Of a stretch of DNA of 64,000 bases, positions 38,801-53,200 are shown piece after piece. Position numbers and translations under genes: made by a program. The stretch is from positions 58,909,292 through 58,973,291 of the forward strand of contig OZ010611.1 in NCBI GenBank assembly GCA_963932145.1. Reading direction: 5' to 3'. The notes below the pieces were generated by a model that was not told the DNA's origin, did no database searches, and saw nothing but the letters and a program-made list of their open reading frames with translations. Source of the DNA: Acanthosepion lycidas. Lineage: Eukaryota > Mollusca > Cephalopoda > Sepiida > Sepiidae. Each line of letters starts with the position of its first letter. The first letter of the stretch is position 1.

Positions 38801-41800
38801 GGGCACAAAATGGGTGATCAGTGTCTTATTCTCTTCTGTTTGTGCCTTGTCTTTACCTTTTTCTTCTATATTTAACATTATGTAGAGGCAAGGCCCCCCT
38901 GTAAATCTGGATTGAATTTATTTTTCATTCTAATTCATAGAAATGGAGTAGCGTGCAATGGTGTTGTCTCATACAACTGTGAGTAAGTAGCAAAATTTGT
39001 TGACACAAAATGGGTGATCAGTGACTTATTCTCTTCTATTTGAGCCTTGTCTTTAGCTTTTTCTTCTATATTTAACATTATGTAGAGGCAAGGCCACCCT
39101 CTAAATCTGGATTGAAATTATTTTTCATTCTAATTCATAGAAATGGAGTAGCGTGAAATGATGTCGTCTCATACAACTGTGAGTTAGTAGAAAAATTTGT
39201 GGGCACAAAATGGGTGATCAGTGTCTTATTCTCTTCTGTTTGTGCCTTGTCTTTAACTTTTTCTTCTATATTTAACATTAGGTAGAGGCTAGGCTCCCCT
39301 CTAAATCTGGTTTGAAATTATTTTTCATTCTAATTCATAGAAATGGAGTAGCGTGCAATGGTGTCTTTTCATACAATTGTGAGTTAGTAGAAAAAATTGT
39401 GGGCACAAAATGGCTGATCAGTGTCTTATTCTCTTCTGTTTGTGCCTTGTCCTTAACTTTTTCTTCTATATTTAACATTATGTAGAGGCTAGGCACCCCT
39501 CTAAATCTGGTTTCAAATTATTTTTCATTCTAATTCATAGAAATGGAGTAGCGTGCAATGGTGTCGTCTCATACAACTGTGAGGTAGTAGAAAAAATTTG
39601 TGGGCACAAAATGACTGATCACTGTCTTATTCTCTTCTGTTTGTGCCTTGTCTTTACCTTTTTCTTCTATATTTAACATTATGTAGAGGCTAGGCTCCCC
39701 TCTAAATCTGGTTTGAAATTATTTTTCATTCTAATTCATAGAAATGGAGTAGCGTGCAATGGTGTCGTCTCATACAACTGTAAGTTTGTAGAAAATATTT
39801 GTGGGCACAAAATGGGTGATCAGTGTCTTATTCTCTTCTGTTTGTGCCTTGTCTTTAACTTTTTCTTAGATATTTAACATTATGTAGAGGCTAGGCCCCC
39901 TCTAAATCTGCTTTGAAATTATTTTTGATTCTAATTCATAGAAATGGAGCAGCTTGCAATGGTGTCGTCTCATACAACTGTGAGTTAGTAGAAAAAATTT
40001 GTGGGTACAAAATGGGTGATCAGTGTCTTATTCTCTTCTGTTTGTGCTTTGTCTTTACCTTTTTCTTGAAAATTTAACATTATGTAGAGGCAAGGACCCC
40101 CTCTAAACCTGGCTAGAAATTATTATTCATTCTAATTCATAGAAATGAAGTAGCATGCAATGGTGTCGTCTCAAACAACTGTAAGTTAGTAGAAAATATT
40201 TGTGGGCACAAAATGGGTGATCAGTGTCTTATTCTCTTCTGTTTGAGCCTTGTCTTTAACTTTTTCTTCTATATTTAACATTATGTAGAGGCTAGGCTCC
40301 CCTCTAAATCTGGTTTGAAATTATTTTTCATTCTAATTCATAGAAATGGAGTAGCGTGCAATGGTGTCGTCTCATACAACTGTGATTTAGTAGAAAAATA
40401 TGTGGGCACAAAATGGGTGATCAGTGTCTTATTCTCTTCTGTTTTTGACTTGTCTTTACCTTTTTCTTGAAAATTTAACATTATGTAGAGGCAAGGACCC
40501 CCTCTAAACCTGGCTAGAAATTATTATTCATTCTAATTCATAGAAATGAAGTAGCGTGCAATGGTGTCGTCTCAAACAACTGTAAGTTAGTAGAAAATAT
40601 TTGTGGGCACAAAATGGGTGATCAGTGTCTTATTCTCTTCTGTTTGTGCCTTGTCTTTAACTTTTTCTTCTATATTTAACATTATGTAGAGGCTAGGCTC
40701 CCCTCTAAATCTGGTTTGAAATTATTTTTCATTCTAATTCATAGAAATGGAGTAGCGTGCAATGGTGTCGTCTCATACAACTATGAGTTAGTAGAAAAAG
40801 TTTGTGTGCACACAATGGGTGATCAGTGTCTTATTCTCTTCTGTTTTTGCCTTGTCTTTACCTTTTTCTTCTATATTTAACATTATGTAGAGGCTCGGCT
40901 CCCATCTAAATCTGGTTTGAAATTATTTTTCATTCTAATTCATAGAAATGGAGCAGTGTGCAATGGTGTCGTCTCATACAACTGTGAGTTAGTAGAAAAA
41001 ATTCGTGGGCACAAAATGGGTGATCAGTGTCTTATTCTCTTCTGTTTTTGCCTTGTCTTTAACTTTTTCTTCTATATTTAACATTATGTAGAGGCTAGGC
41101 TCCCCTCTAAATCTGGTTTGAAATTATTTTTCATTCTAATTCATAGAAATGGAGTAGCGTGCAATGGTGTCGTTTCATACAACTGTGATTTAGTAGAAAA
41201 ATATGTGGGCACAAAATGGGTGATCAGTGTCTTATTCTCTTCTGTTTTTGACTTGTCCTTAACTTTTTCTTCTATATTTAACATTATGTAGAGGCTAGTC
41301 TCCCCTCTAAATCTGGTTTGAAATTATTTTTCATTCTAATTCATAGAAATGGAGTAGCGTGCAATGGTGTCATCTCATACAACTGTAAGTTAGTAGAAAA
41401 TATTTGTGGGCACAAAATGGGTGATCAGTGTATTATTCTCTTCTGTTTGTGCCTTGTCTTTACCTTTTTCTTGAAAATTTAAGATTATGTAGAGGCAAGG
41501 ACACCCTCTAAACTTGGCTTGAAATTATTTTTCATTCTAATTCATAGAAATGAAATAGCGTGCAATGGTGTCATCTCATACAACTGTAAGTTAGTAGAAA
41601 AAATTTGTGGGCACAAAATGGGTGATCAGTGTCTTATTCTCTTCTGTTTGTGCCTTGTCTTTAACTTTTTCTTCTATATTTAACATTATGTAGAGGCTAG
41701 GCTCCTCTCTAAATCTGGTTTGAAATTATTTTTCATTCTAATTCATAGAAATGGAGTGGCGTGCAATGGTGTCGTCTCATACAACTCTGAATTAGTAGAA

Positions 41801-43094
41801 AAATTTCTGGGCACAAAATGGGTGATCAGTGTCTTATTCTCTTCTGTTTGTGCCTTGTCTTTAACTTTTTCTTCTATATTTAACATTATGTAGAGGCTAG
41901 GCTCCCCTCTAAATCTGGTTTGAAAATATTTTTCATTCTAATTCATAGAAATGGAGTAGCGTGCAATGGTGTCGTCTCATACAATTGTGAGTTAGTAGAA
42001 AAAATTTGTGGGCACAAAATGGGTGTCAGTGTCTTATTCTCTTCTGCTTTTGCCTTGTCTTTACCTTTTTCTTGAAAATTTAACATTGTGTAGAGGCAAG
42101 GACCCCCTTTAAACCTGGCTTGAAATTATTTTTCATTCTAATTCATAGAAATGAAGTAGCATGCAATGGTGTCGTCTCATACAACTGTCAGTTAGTAGAA
42201 AAAATTTGTGGGCACAAATTGGTGATCAGTGTCTTATTCTCTTCTGTTTGTGCCTTGTCTTTAACTTTTTCTTCTATATTTAATATTATGTAGAGGCTAG
42301 GCTCCCCTCTAAATCTGGTTTGAAATTATTTTTCATTCTAATTCATAGAAATGGAGTTGTGTGCAATGGTGTCGTCTCATACAATTGTGAGTTAGAAGAA
42401 AAATTTGTGGGCACAAAATGGTTGATCAGTGTCTTATTCTCTTCTGTTTGTGTCTTGTCCTTAACTTTTTCTTCTATATTTAACATTATGTAGAGGCTAG
42501 GTTCCCCTCTAAATCTGGTTTGAAATTATTTTTCATTCTAATTCATAGAAATGGAGTAGCGTGCAATGGTGTCGTCTCATACAAATCTGAGTTAGTAGAA
42601 AAAATTAGTGGGCACAAAATGGCTGATCAGTGTATTATTCTCTTCTGATTGTGCCTTGTCTTTACCTTTTTCTTCTATATTTAACATTATGTAGAGACTA
42701 GGCTCCCCTCTAAATCTGGTTTGAAATTATTTTTCATTCTAATTCATAGAAATGGAGTAGCTTGCAATGCTGTTGTCTCATACAACTGTGAGTTAGTAAA
42801 AAAAATTTGTTGGCACAAAATGGGTGATCAGTGTCTTATACTGTTCTGTTTGTGCCTTGCCCTTAGTGTTTTCTTCTATATTTAACATTATGTAGAGGCT
42901 AGGCTCCCCTCTAAATCTGGTTTGAAATTATTTTTCATTCTAATTCATAGAAATCGAGCAGCGTGCAATGGTGTCGTCTCATACAACTGTGAGTTAGTAG
43001 AAAAAATTTGTGGGCACAAATGGGTGATCAGTGTCTTATTCTCTTCTGTTTGTGCCTTGTCTTTACCTTTTTCTTCTATATTTAACATTATGTA

Positions 43095-43896
43095 GTGGCT
43101 AGGCTCCCCTCTAAATCTGGCTTGAAATTATTTTTCATTCTCATTCATAGAAATGGAGCAGCGTTCAATGGTGTCGTCTCATACAACTGTGAGTTAGTAG
43201 AAAAAATTTGTGGGCCCAAAATGGGTGATCAGTGTCTTATTCTCTTCTGTTTGTGCCTTGTCTTTACCTTTTTCTTCTATATTTAACATTATGTAGTGGC
43301 TAGGCTCCCCTCTAAATCTGGTTTGAAATTATTTTTCATTCTAATTCATAGAAATGTAGTAGCGTGTAATGGTGTCGTCTCATACATCTGTGAGTTCGTA
43401 GAAAAAATTTGTGGGCACACAATGGTTGATCAGTTTCTTATTCTCTTCTGTTTGTGCCTTGTCTTTAACTTCTTCTTCTATATTTAACATTATGTAGAGG
43501 CTAGGCTCCCCTCTAAATCTGGTTTGAAATTATTTTTCATTCTAATTCATAGAAATGGAGCAGCGTGCAATGGTGTCGTCTCATACAACTGTGAGTTAGT
43601 AGAAAAAATTTGTGGGCCCAAAATGGGTGATCAGTGTCTTATTCTCTTCTGTTTGTGCCTTGTCTTTACCTTTTTCTTCTATATTTAACATTATGTAGTG
43701 GCTAGGCTCCCCTCTAAATCTGGTTTGAAATTATTTTTCATTCTAATTCATAGAAATGTAGTAGCGTGTAATGGTGTCGTCTCATACATCTGTGAGTTCG
43801 TAGAAAAAATTTGTGGGCACACAATGGTTGATCAGTTTCTTATTCTCTTCTGTTTGTGCCTTGTCTTTAACTTCTTCTTCTATATTTAACATTATG
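43095..43896. repeat. Duplicated dimer (ABAB), period 402 bp
   Basis: Two different monomers alternate. Type A has GGGCCCAAAATGGG and type B has GAAATGTAGTAGCG, CATACATCTGTGAGTTCG and ACACAATGGTTG. Both are repeated 402 bp later: the B copies at 43296-43487 and 43698-43889 are identical over that span. The A copies differ slightly, for example GCGTTCAATGG against GCGTGCAATGG. This looks like a very recent two-monomer duplication. Confidence 0.88.
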
Positions 43897-44029
43897 TAGA
43901 GGCTAGGCTCCCCTCTAAATCTGGTTTGAAATTATTTTTCATTCTAATTCATAGAAATGGAGCAGCGTGCAATGGTGTCGTCTCATACAACTGTGAGTTA
44001 GTAGAAAAAATTTGTGGGTACAAAATGGG

Positions 44030-47000
44030 TGATCAGTAACTTATTCTCTTCCGTTTGTGCTTTGTCTTTACCTTTTTCTTGAAAATTTAACATTATGTAG
44101 AGGCAAGGACCCCCTTTAAACCTGGATTGAAATTATTTTTCATTCTAATTCATAGAAATGAAGTAGCGTGCAATGGTCTCGTCTCATACAACTGTGAGTT
44201 AGTAGAAAAAATTTGTGGGCACAAAATGGCTGATCAGTGTCTTATTCTCTTCTGTTTGTGCCTAGTCTTTAACTTTTTCTTCTATATTTAACATTATGTA
44301 TAGGCTAGGCTCCCCTCTAAATCTGGTTTGAAATTATTTTTCATTCTAATTCATAGAAATGGAGTAGCGTGCAATGGTGTCGTCTCTTACAACTGTGAGT
44401 TAGTAGAAAAAATTTCTAGGCACAAAATGGGTGATCAGTGTCTTATTCTCTTCTGTTTGTGCCTTGTCATTACCTTTTTCTTCTATATTTAACATTATGT
44501 AAAGGCTAGGCTCCCCTCTAAATCTGGTTTGAAATTATTTTTCATTCTAATTCATAGAAATGGAGCAGCGTGCAATGGTGTCGTCTCATACAACTGTGAG
44601 TTAGTAGAAAACGTTTGTGTGCACACAATGGGTGATCAGTGTCTTATTTTCTTCTGTTTTTGCCTTGTCTTTACCTTTTTCTTCTATATTTAACATTATG
44701 TAGAGGCTAGGCTCCCCTCTAAATCTGGTTTGAAATTATTTTTCATTCAATTCATAGAAATGGAGTAGCGTGCAATGGTGTCGTCTCTTACAACTGTGAG
44801 TTAGTAGAAAAAATTTGTGGGCACAAAATGGGTGATCAGTGTCTTATTCTCTTCGGTTTGTGCCTTGTCTTTAACTTTTTCTTCTATATTTAACATTATG
44901 TAGAGGCTCCGCTCCCCTCTAAATCTGGTTTGAAATTATTTTTCATTCTAATTCATAGAAATGGAGTAGCGTGCAATGGTGTCGTCTCATACAACTGTGA
45001 GTTAGTAGAAAAAATTTGTGGGCACACAATGGTTGATCAGTGTCTTATTCTCTTCTGTTTGTGCCTTGTCTTTAACTTCTTCTATATTTAACATTATGTA
45101 GAGGCTAGGCTCCCCTCTAAATCTGGTTCGAAATTATTTTACATTTTAATTCATAGAAATGGAGTAGCGTGCAATGGTGTCGTCTCATACAACTGTGAGT
45201 TAGTAGAAAAAATTTGTGGGCACAAAATGGGTGATCAGTGTCTTATTCTCTTCTGTTTGTGCCTTGTCTTTACTTTTTTCTTCTATATTTAACATTATGT
45301 AGAGGCTAGTATCCCCTCTAAATCTGGTTTGAAATTATTTTTCATTCTAATTCATAGAAATGGAGCAGCGTGCAATGGTGTCGTCTCATACAACTGAGAG
45401 TTAGTAGAAAAAATTTGTGGGTACAAAATGGGTGATCAGTATCTTATTCTCTTTTGTTTGTGCTTTGTCTTTACCTTTTTCTTGAAAATTTAACATTATG
45501 TAGAGGCAAGGACCCCCTCTAAACCTGGATTGAAATTATTTTTCATTCTAATTCATAGAAATGGAGTAGCGTGCAATGGTGTCGTCTCATACAACTGTGA
45601 GTTAGTAGAAAAAATTTGTGGGCACAAAATGGCTGATCAGTGTATTATTCTCTGCTGTTTGTGCCTTGTCTTTAACTTTTTCTTCTATATTTAACATTAT
45701 GTAGAGGCGAGGCTACCCGGTAAATCTGCTTTGAAATTATTTTTCATTCTAATTCATAGAAATGGAGTAGCGTGCAATGGTGTCGTCTCATACAACTGTT
45801 AGTAGAAAAAAATTGAGGGCACAAAATAGGTTATCAGTGTCTTATACTCTTTTGTTTGTGCCTTGTCTTTACCTTTTTCTTCTATATTTAACATTATGTA
45901 GAGGCTAGGCTCCCCTCTAAATCTGGTTTGAAATTATTTTTCATTCTAATTCATAGAAATGGAGCAGCGTGCAATGGTGTCGTCTCATACAACTGTGTGT
46001 TAGTAGAATAAATTTGTGGGTACAAAATGGGTGATCAGTGTATTATTCTCTTCTGTTTGTGCTTTGTATTTACCTTTTTCTTGAAAATTTAACATTATGT
46101 AGAGGCTAGGCTCCCCTCTAAATCTGGTTTGAAATTATTTTTCATTCTAATTCATAGAAATGGAGCAGCGTGCAATGGTGTCGTCTCATACAACTGTGAG
46201 TTAGTAGAAAAAATTTGTGGGCACAAAATGGGTGATCAGTGTCTTATACTCTTCTGTTTGTGCCTTGTCTTTACCTTTTTCTTCTATATTTAACATTATG
46301 TAGAGTCTAGGCTCCCCTCTAAATCTGGCTTGAAATTATTTTTCATTCTAATTCATAGAAATGGAGCAGCGTGCAATGGTGTCGTCTCACACATCTGTGA
46401 GTTAGTAGAAAAAATTTGTGGGCACAAAAGGGGTGATCAGTGTCTTATTCTCTTCTGTTTGTGCCTTGTCTTTACCTTTTTCTTCTATATTTAACATTAT
46501 GTAGGGGCTAGGCTCCCCTCTAAATCTGGTTTGAAATTATTTTTCATTCTAATTCATAGAAATGAAGTAGCGTGCAATGGTTTCGTCTCATACAACTGTG
46601 AGTTAGTAGAAAAAATTTGTGGCCACACAATGTGTGATCAGTGTCTTATTCTCTTCTGTTTGTACCTTGTCTTTAACTTTTTCTTCTATATTTAACATTA
46701 TGTAGAGTCTAGGCTCCCCTCTAAATCTGGCTTGAAATTATTTTTCATTCTAATTCATAGAAATTGAGCAGCGTGCAATGGTGTCGTCTCATACAACTGT
46801 GAGTTAGTAGAAAAAATTTGTGGGTACAAAATGGGTGATCAGTAACTTATTCTCTTCCGTTTGTGCTTTGTCTTTACCTTTTTCTTGAAAATTTAACATT
46901 ATGTAGATGCAAGGACCCCCTTTAAACCTGGATTGAAATTATTTTTCATTCTAATTCATAGAAATGAAGTAGCGTGCAATGGTCTCGTCTCATACAACTG

Positions 47001-48456
47001 TGAGTTAGTAGAAAAAATTTGTGGGCACAAAATGGCTGATCAGTGTCTTATTCTCTTCTGTTTGTGCCTTGTCTTTAACTTTTTCTTCTATATTTAACAT
47101 TATGTATAGGCTAGGCTCCCCTCTAAATCTGGTTTGAAATTATTTTTCATTCTAATTCATAGAAATGGAGTAGCGTGCAATGGTGTCGTCTCTTACAACT
47201 GTGAGTTAGTAGAAAAAATTTCTAGGCACAAAATGGGTGATCAGTGTCTTATTCTCTTCTGTTTGTGCCTTGTCATTACCTTTTTCTTCTATATTTAACA
47301 TTATGTAAAGGCTAGGCTCCCCTCTAAATCTGGTTTGAAATTATTTTTCATTCTAATTCATAGAAATGGAGCAGCGTGCAATGGTGTCGTCTCATACAAC
47401 TGTGAGTTAGTAGAAAACGTTTGTGTGCACACAATGGGTGATCAGTGGCTTATTTTCTTCTGTTTTTGCCTTGTCTTTACCTTTTTCTTCTATATTTAAC
47501 ATTATGTAGAGGCTAGGCTCCCCTCTAAATCTGGTTTGAAATTATTTTTCATTCAATTCATAGAAATGGAGTAGCGTGCAATGGTGTCGTCTCTTACAAC
47601 TGTGAGTTAGTAGAAAAAATTTCTAGGCACAAAATGGGTGATCAGTGTCTTATTCTCTTCGGTTTGTGCCTTGTCTTTAACTTTTTCTTCTATATTTAAC
47701 ATTATGTAGAGGCTCCGCTCCCCTCTAAATCTGGTTTGAAATTATTTTTCATTCTAATTCATAGAAATGGAGTAGCGTGCAATGGTGTCGTCTCATACAA
47801 CTGTGAGTTAGTAGAAAAAATTTGTGGGCACACAATGGTTGATCAGTGTCTTATTCTCTTCTGTTTGTGCCTTGTCTTTAACTTCTTCTATATTTAACAT
47901 TATGTAGAGGCTAGGCTCCCCTCTAAATCTGGTTCGAAATTATTTTACATTTTAATTCATAGAAATGGAGTAGCGTGCAATGGTGTCGTCTCATACAACT
48001 GTGAGTTAGTAGAAAAAATTTGTGGGCACAAAATGGGTGATCAGTGTCTTATTCTCTTCTGTTTGTGCCTTGTCTTTACTTTTTTCTTCTATATTTAACA
48101 TTGTGTAGAGGCTAGTATCCCCTCTAAATCTGGTTTGAAATTATTTTTCATTCTAATTCATAGAAATGGAGCAGCGTGCAATGGTGTCGTCTCATACAAC
48201 TGAGAGTTAGTAGAAAAAATTTGTGGGTACAAAATGGGTGATCAGTATCTTATTCTCTTTTGTTTGTGCTTTGTCTTTACCTTTTTCTTGAAAATTTAAC
48301 ATTATGTAGAGGCAAGGACCCCCTCTAAACCTGGATTGAAATTATTTTTCATTCTAATTCATAGAAATGGAGTAGCGTGCAATGGTGTCGTCTCATACAA
48401 CAGTGAGTTAGTAGAAAAAATTTGTGGGCACAAAATGGGTGATCAGTCTCTTATTC
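44030..48456. repeat. Two copies of a ~1.6 kb block, offset 2806 bp (14 monomers)
   Basis: Blocks at about 44030-45650 and 46836-48456 share AGTAACTTATTCTCTTCC (44037/46843), ATGTATAGGC, CTCTTACAACTG, TTTCTAGGCAC, ACGTTTGTGTGCACAC, a 2-bp loss in TTTCATTCAATTC (44741/47547), GAGGCTCCGC and AGGCTAGTATCC (45302/48108). Most monomers are 201 bp, so fourteen units add up to slightly more than 2800 bp. A few private changes separate the copies, including GCCTAGTC near 44270 against GCCTTGTC near 47076. Confidence 0.86.
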
Positions 48457-50215
48457 TCTTCTGTTTGTGCCTTGTCTTTACCTTTTTCTTCTATATTTAA
48501 CTTTATGTAGAAGCTAGGCTCCCCTCTAAATCTGGTTTGAAATTATTTTTCATTCTAATTCATAGAAATGGTGTAGCGTGCAATGGTGTCATCTCATACA
48601 ACTGTGAGTTAGTAGAAAAAATTTGTGGGCACAAAATGGGTGATCAGTGTCTTATTCTCTTCCGTTTGTGCCTTGTCTTTACCTTTTACTTCTATATTTA
48701 ACATTATGTAGAGGCTAGTCTCCCCTCTTAATCTGGATTGAAATTATTTTTCATTCTAATTCATAGAAATGGAGTAGCGTGCAATGGTGTCATCTCATAC
48801 AACTGTGAGTTAGTAGAAAAAATTTGTGGGCACAAAATGGGTGATCAGTGTCTTATTCTCTTCCGTTTGTACCTCGTCTTTACCTTTTTCTTCTATATTT
48901 AACATTATGTAGAGTCTAGGCCCCCCTCTGAATCTGGCCTGAAATTATTTTTGATTCTAATTCATAGAAATGGAGTAGGGTGCAATGGTGTCATCTCATA
49001 CAACTGTGAGTTAGAAGAAAAAATTTGTGGGCACAAAATGGGTGATCAGTGTCTTATTCTCTTCTGTTTGTGCCTTGTCTTTAACTTTTTCTTCTATATT
49101 TAACATTATGTAGAGGCTAGGTTCCCCTCTAAATCTGGTTTGAAATTATTTTTCATTCTAATTCATAGAAATGGAGTAGCGGGCAATGGTGTCATCTCAT
49201 ACAACTGTGAGTTAGTACAAAAAATTTGTGGGCACAAAATGGGTGATCAGTGTCTTATTCTCTTCTGTTTGTGCCTTGTCTTTACCTTTTTCTTCTATAT
49301 TTAACATTATGTAGAGGCTAGTCCCCCCTCTAAATCTGGCCTAAATTATTTTTCATTCTAATTCATAGAAATGGAGTAGCGTGCAATGGTGTCATCTCAT
49401 ACAACTGTGAGTTAGTTGAAAAAATTTGTGGGCACAAAATGGGTGATCAGTGTCTTATTCTCTTCTGTTTGTGCCTTGTCTTTGCCTTTTTCTTCTATAT
49501 TTAACATTATGTAGAGGCTAGGCTCCCCTCTAAATCTGGATTGAAATTATTTTTCATTCTAATTCATAGAAATGGAGTAGCGTGCAATGGTGTCATCTCA
49601 TACAACTGTGAGTTAGTAGAAAAAATTTGTGGGCACAAAATGGGTGATTAGTGTCTTATTCTCTTCCGTTTGTGCCTTGTCTTTACCTTTTTCTTCTATA
49701 TTTAACATTATGTAGAGGCTAGGCCCCCCTCTAAATCTGGCCTGAAATTATTTTTGATTCTAATTCATAGAAATGGAGTAGCGTGCAATGGTGTCATCTC
49801 ATACAACTGTGAGTTAGAAGAAAAAATTTGTGGGCACAAAATGGGTGATCAGTTTCTTATTCTCTTCAGTTTGTGCCTTGTCTTTACGTTTTTCTTCTAT
49901 ATTTAACATTATGTAGAGGCTAGGCGCCCCTCTAAATCTGGTTTGAGTTTATTTTTCATTCTAATTCATAGAAATGGAGTAGCGTGCAATGGTGTCATAT
50001 CATACAACTGTGAGTAAGTAGAAAAAAATTGTCGGCGCAAAATGGGTGATCAGTTTCTTATTCTCTTCTGTTTGTGCCTTGTCTTTACCTTTTTCTTCTA
50101 TATTTAACATTATGTAGAGGCTAGGCCCCCCCCTCTAATTCTGGCCTGAAATTATTTTTCATTCTAATTCATAGAAATGGAGTAGCGTGCAATGGTGTCA
50201 TCTCATACAACTGTG

Positions 50216-53200
50216 AGTTAGTAGAAAAAATTTGTGGGCACAAAATGGGTGATAAGTGTCTTATTCTCTTCTGTTTTTGCCTTATATTTACCTTTTTCTT
50301 CTATATTTAACATTATGTAGAGGCAATGCACACCTCTAAATCTGGCTTGAAATTATTTTTCATTCTAATTCATAGAAATGGAGTAGCGTGAAATGGTGTC
50401 GTCTCATACAACTGTGAGTTAGCAGAAAAAATTGGTGGCACAAAATGGGTGATCAGTGTCTTATTCTCTTCTGTTTGTGCTTTGTCTTTACATTTTCTTC
50501 TATATTTAACATTATGTAGAGGCTAGGCACCCCTCTAAATCTGGTTTGTAATTATTTTTCATTCTAATTCGTAGAAATGGAGTTGCGTGCAATGGTGTCA
50601 TCTCATACAACTGTGAGTTAGTAGAAAAATTTGTGGGCACAAAATGGGTGATCAGTGTCTTATTCTCTTCTGTTTGTGCCTTGTCTTTACCTTTTTCTTC
50701 TATATTTAACATCATGTAGAGGCTAGGCCCCCCTCTAAATCTGGTTGAAATTATTTTTTATTCTAATTCATAGAAATCGAGTAGCAAGCAATGGTGTCGT
50801 CTCATACAACTGTGAGTTACTAGGATAAATTTGTGGGCATAAAATGTGTTATCAGTGTCTTATTCTCTTCTGTTTGTGCCTTGTCTTTACCTTTTTCTTC
50901 TATATCTAACATTATGTAGAGGCAAGGCACCCCTCTAAATATGGCTCGAAATTATTTTTCATTCTAATTCATAGAAATGGAGTAGCATGCAATGGTGTCG
51001 TCTCATACAACTGTGAGTTAGTAGAAAAAATTTGTGGGCACAAAATTGATTATCAGTGTCTTCTCCTCTTCTGTTTGTGCCTTGTCTTTACCTTTTTCTT
51101 CTATATTTAACATAATGATAAGGCAAGGCACACCTCTAAATGTGGTTGAAATTATTTTTCATTGTAATACATAGAAATTGTGTAGCATACAACTGTGAGT
51201 TTGTAGAAAAAATTTGTGGGCACAAAATTGGTGATCAGTGTTATATTCTCTTCTGTTTGTGCCTTATATTTACCTTTTCTTCTATATTTAACATCATGTA
51301 TAGCCAAGGCCCCCCTCTAAATCTGGCTGAAATTATTCATCATTCTAATTCATTGAAATGGAGTAGCGTGCAATGGTGTCGTCTCTTACAACTGTGAGGT
51401 TGTAAAAAATTTTGTGGTCACAAAATGGGTGATCAGTTTCTTATTCTCTTCTTTTTTTGTCTTATATATTACCTTTTTCTTCTATATTTAACATCATGTA
51501 GAGGCTAGGCACCCCTCTAAATCTGGTTGAAATTATTTTTTATTCTAATTCATAGAAATGGAGTAGCGTGCAATGGTGTTGTCTCATACAACTGTGAGTT
51601 AGTAGAAAAATTTTGTGTGCACAAAATGTGTGATCAGTGCATTACTCTCTTCTGTTTGTGTCTTATATTTATCTTTTTTCTTCTACATTTATAATTATGT
51701 AGATGCAAGGCGCCCCTCTACATCTGGTCGAAATCATTTTTCATTCTAATTCATAGAAATGGAGTAACGCGCAATGGTGTCATCTCATACAACCGTGAGT
51801 TAGTAGAAAAATGTTGGGAGCACAAAATGGGTGATCAGTGTCTTAATCTCTTCTGTTTGTGCCTTATATTTACCTTTTTCTTCTATATTCAACATTATAT
51901 AGAGGCAAGGCCCCTCTCTAAATCTGGCTTGAAATTATTTTTCATTGTAATTCATAGAAATGCAGTAGCGTGCAATGGTTTCGTCCCATACAACTATGAG
52001 ACAGAAGAAAAATTTTGTGGGCACAAAATTGGTGATCAGTGTCTCATTCTCTTATGTTTGTGCGTTATATTTACCTTTTTCTTTAATATTTAACATTATG
52101 TAGAGGCTAGGCTCCCATCTCAATCTGGTTTGAAATTATTTTTCATTCTAATTCATTGAAATGGAGAAGCGTGCTATGGTGTCGTCTCATACAACTGTGA
52201 GTTAGTAGAAAAATTTTCTGGGAACAAAATGGGTGATCAGTGTCTTATTCTCATCTGTTTTTGCCTTTTATTTACATTTTTCTTCTATATTTAACATTAT
52301 GTAGTGGCAAGGCCCCCCTCTAAATCTGGTTGAAATTATGTTTCATTCTAATTCATTGAAATGGAGAAGCGTGCTATGGTGTCGTCTCATACAACTGTCA
52401 GTTAGTAGAAAAATTTTGTGGGCACAAAGTGGGTGATCAGTGTCTTATTCTCTTCTGTTTTTGCCTTATATTTACCTTTTTCTTCTATATTTAACATTTT
52501 GTTGAGGTAAGGCCCCCCTCTAAATCTGGCTTGAAATTATGTTTCATTCTAATTCATAGAAATGGAGTAGCGTGCAATGGTGTCGTCTCATACAACAGTG
52601 TGTTAGTAGAAAAATTTTGTAGGCACAAAATTGGTGATCAGTATCTTATTCTCTTCTGTTTGTGCGTTACATTTACATTTTTCTTCTATATCTAACATTA
52701 TGTAGAGGCGAGGCCCCCCTCTAAATCTGGTTGAAATTATGTTTCATTCTATTTCATAGAAATGGAGTAGCGTGCAATTGTGTCGTTTCATACAGCTGTG
52801 TGTTAGTAGAAAAATTTTGTGGGCACAAAATTGGTGATCAGTGTCTTATTCTCTTCTGTTTGTGCCTTACATTTATCTTTTTCTTCTATATTTAACATTA
52901 TGTAGAGGCAATGCCCCCCTCTAAATCTGGTTGAAATTATTTTTCATTCTAATTCATTGAAATGGAGAAGCGTGCTATGGTGTCGTCTCATACAACTGTC
53001 AGTTAGTAGAAAAATTTTGTGGGCACAAAGTGGGTGATCAGTGTCTTATTCTCTTCTGTTTTTGCCTTATATTTACCTTTTTCTTCTATATTTAACATTT
53101 TGTTGAGGTAAGGCCCCCCTCTAAATCTGGCTTGAAATTATGTTTCATTCTAATTCATAGAAATGGAGTAGCGTGCAATGGTGTCGTCTCATACAACAGT

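Larger units (their letters stand above)
1..39182. repeat. Satellite subfamily A: homogenised array interior
   Basis: Monomers here share GCAAGGCCCCCCTCTAAATC and TCTGGATTGAAATTA and are mostly exactly 200 bp. Differences between neighbours are a few recurrent variants: GTTGTGGG versus TTTGTGGG, AATCTAAATTG versus AATCTGGATTG, TTGATCAGAG versus GTGATCAGTG, and TGAATTAG versus TGAGTTAG. These variants recur in the same order in separated blocks, so they mark multi-monomer duplications. Private point changes become more frequent after about 34 kb. This fits a zone recently homogenised by unequal crossover or conversion, grading into an older zone. Confidence 0.9.
39183..50215. repeat. Satellite subfamilies B and C, intermixed
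   Basis: At about 39.2-39.3 kb the diagnostic block changes from GCAAGGCCCCCCTCTAAATC/GGATTG to GCTAGGCTCCCCTCTAAATC/GGTTTG, and many units gain one A in the A-run (201 bp). A third type, C, with TTCTTGAAAATTTAAC and GGACCCCCTCTAAACCTGG, is scattered among them (about 40.06, 40.46, 41.46, 42.06, 44.08, 45.48, 46.88 and 48.29 kb; a hybrid near 46.08 kb has the TTGAAAATTT half only). Neighbours differ more than in subfamily A, but local duplications are still evident. From about 48.7 kb units with GGCCTGAAATT and GTCATCTCAT become common. Confidence 0.85.
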
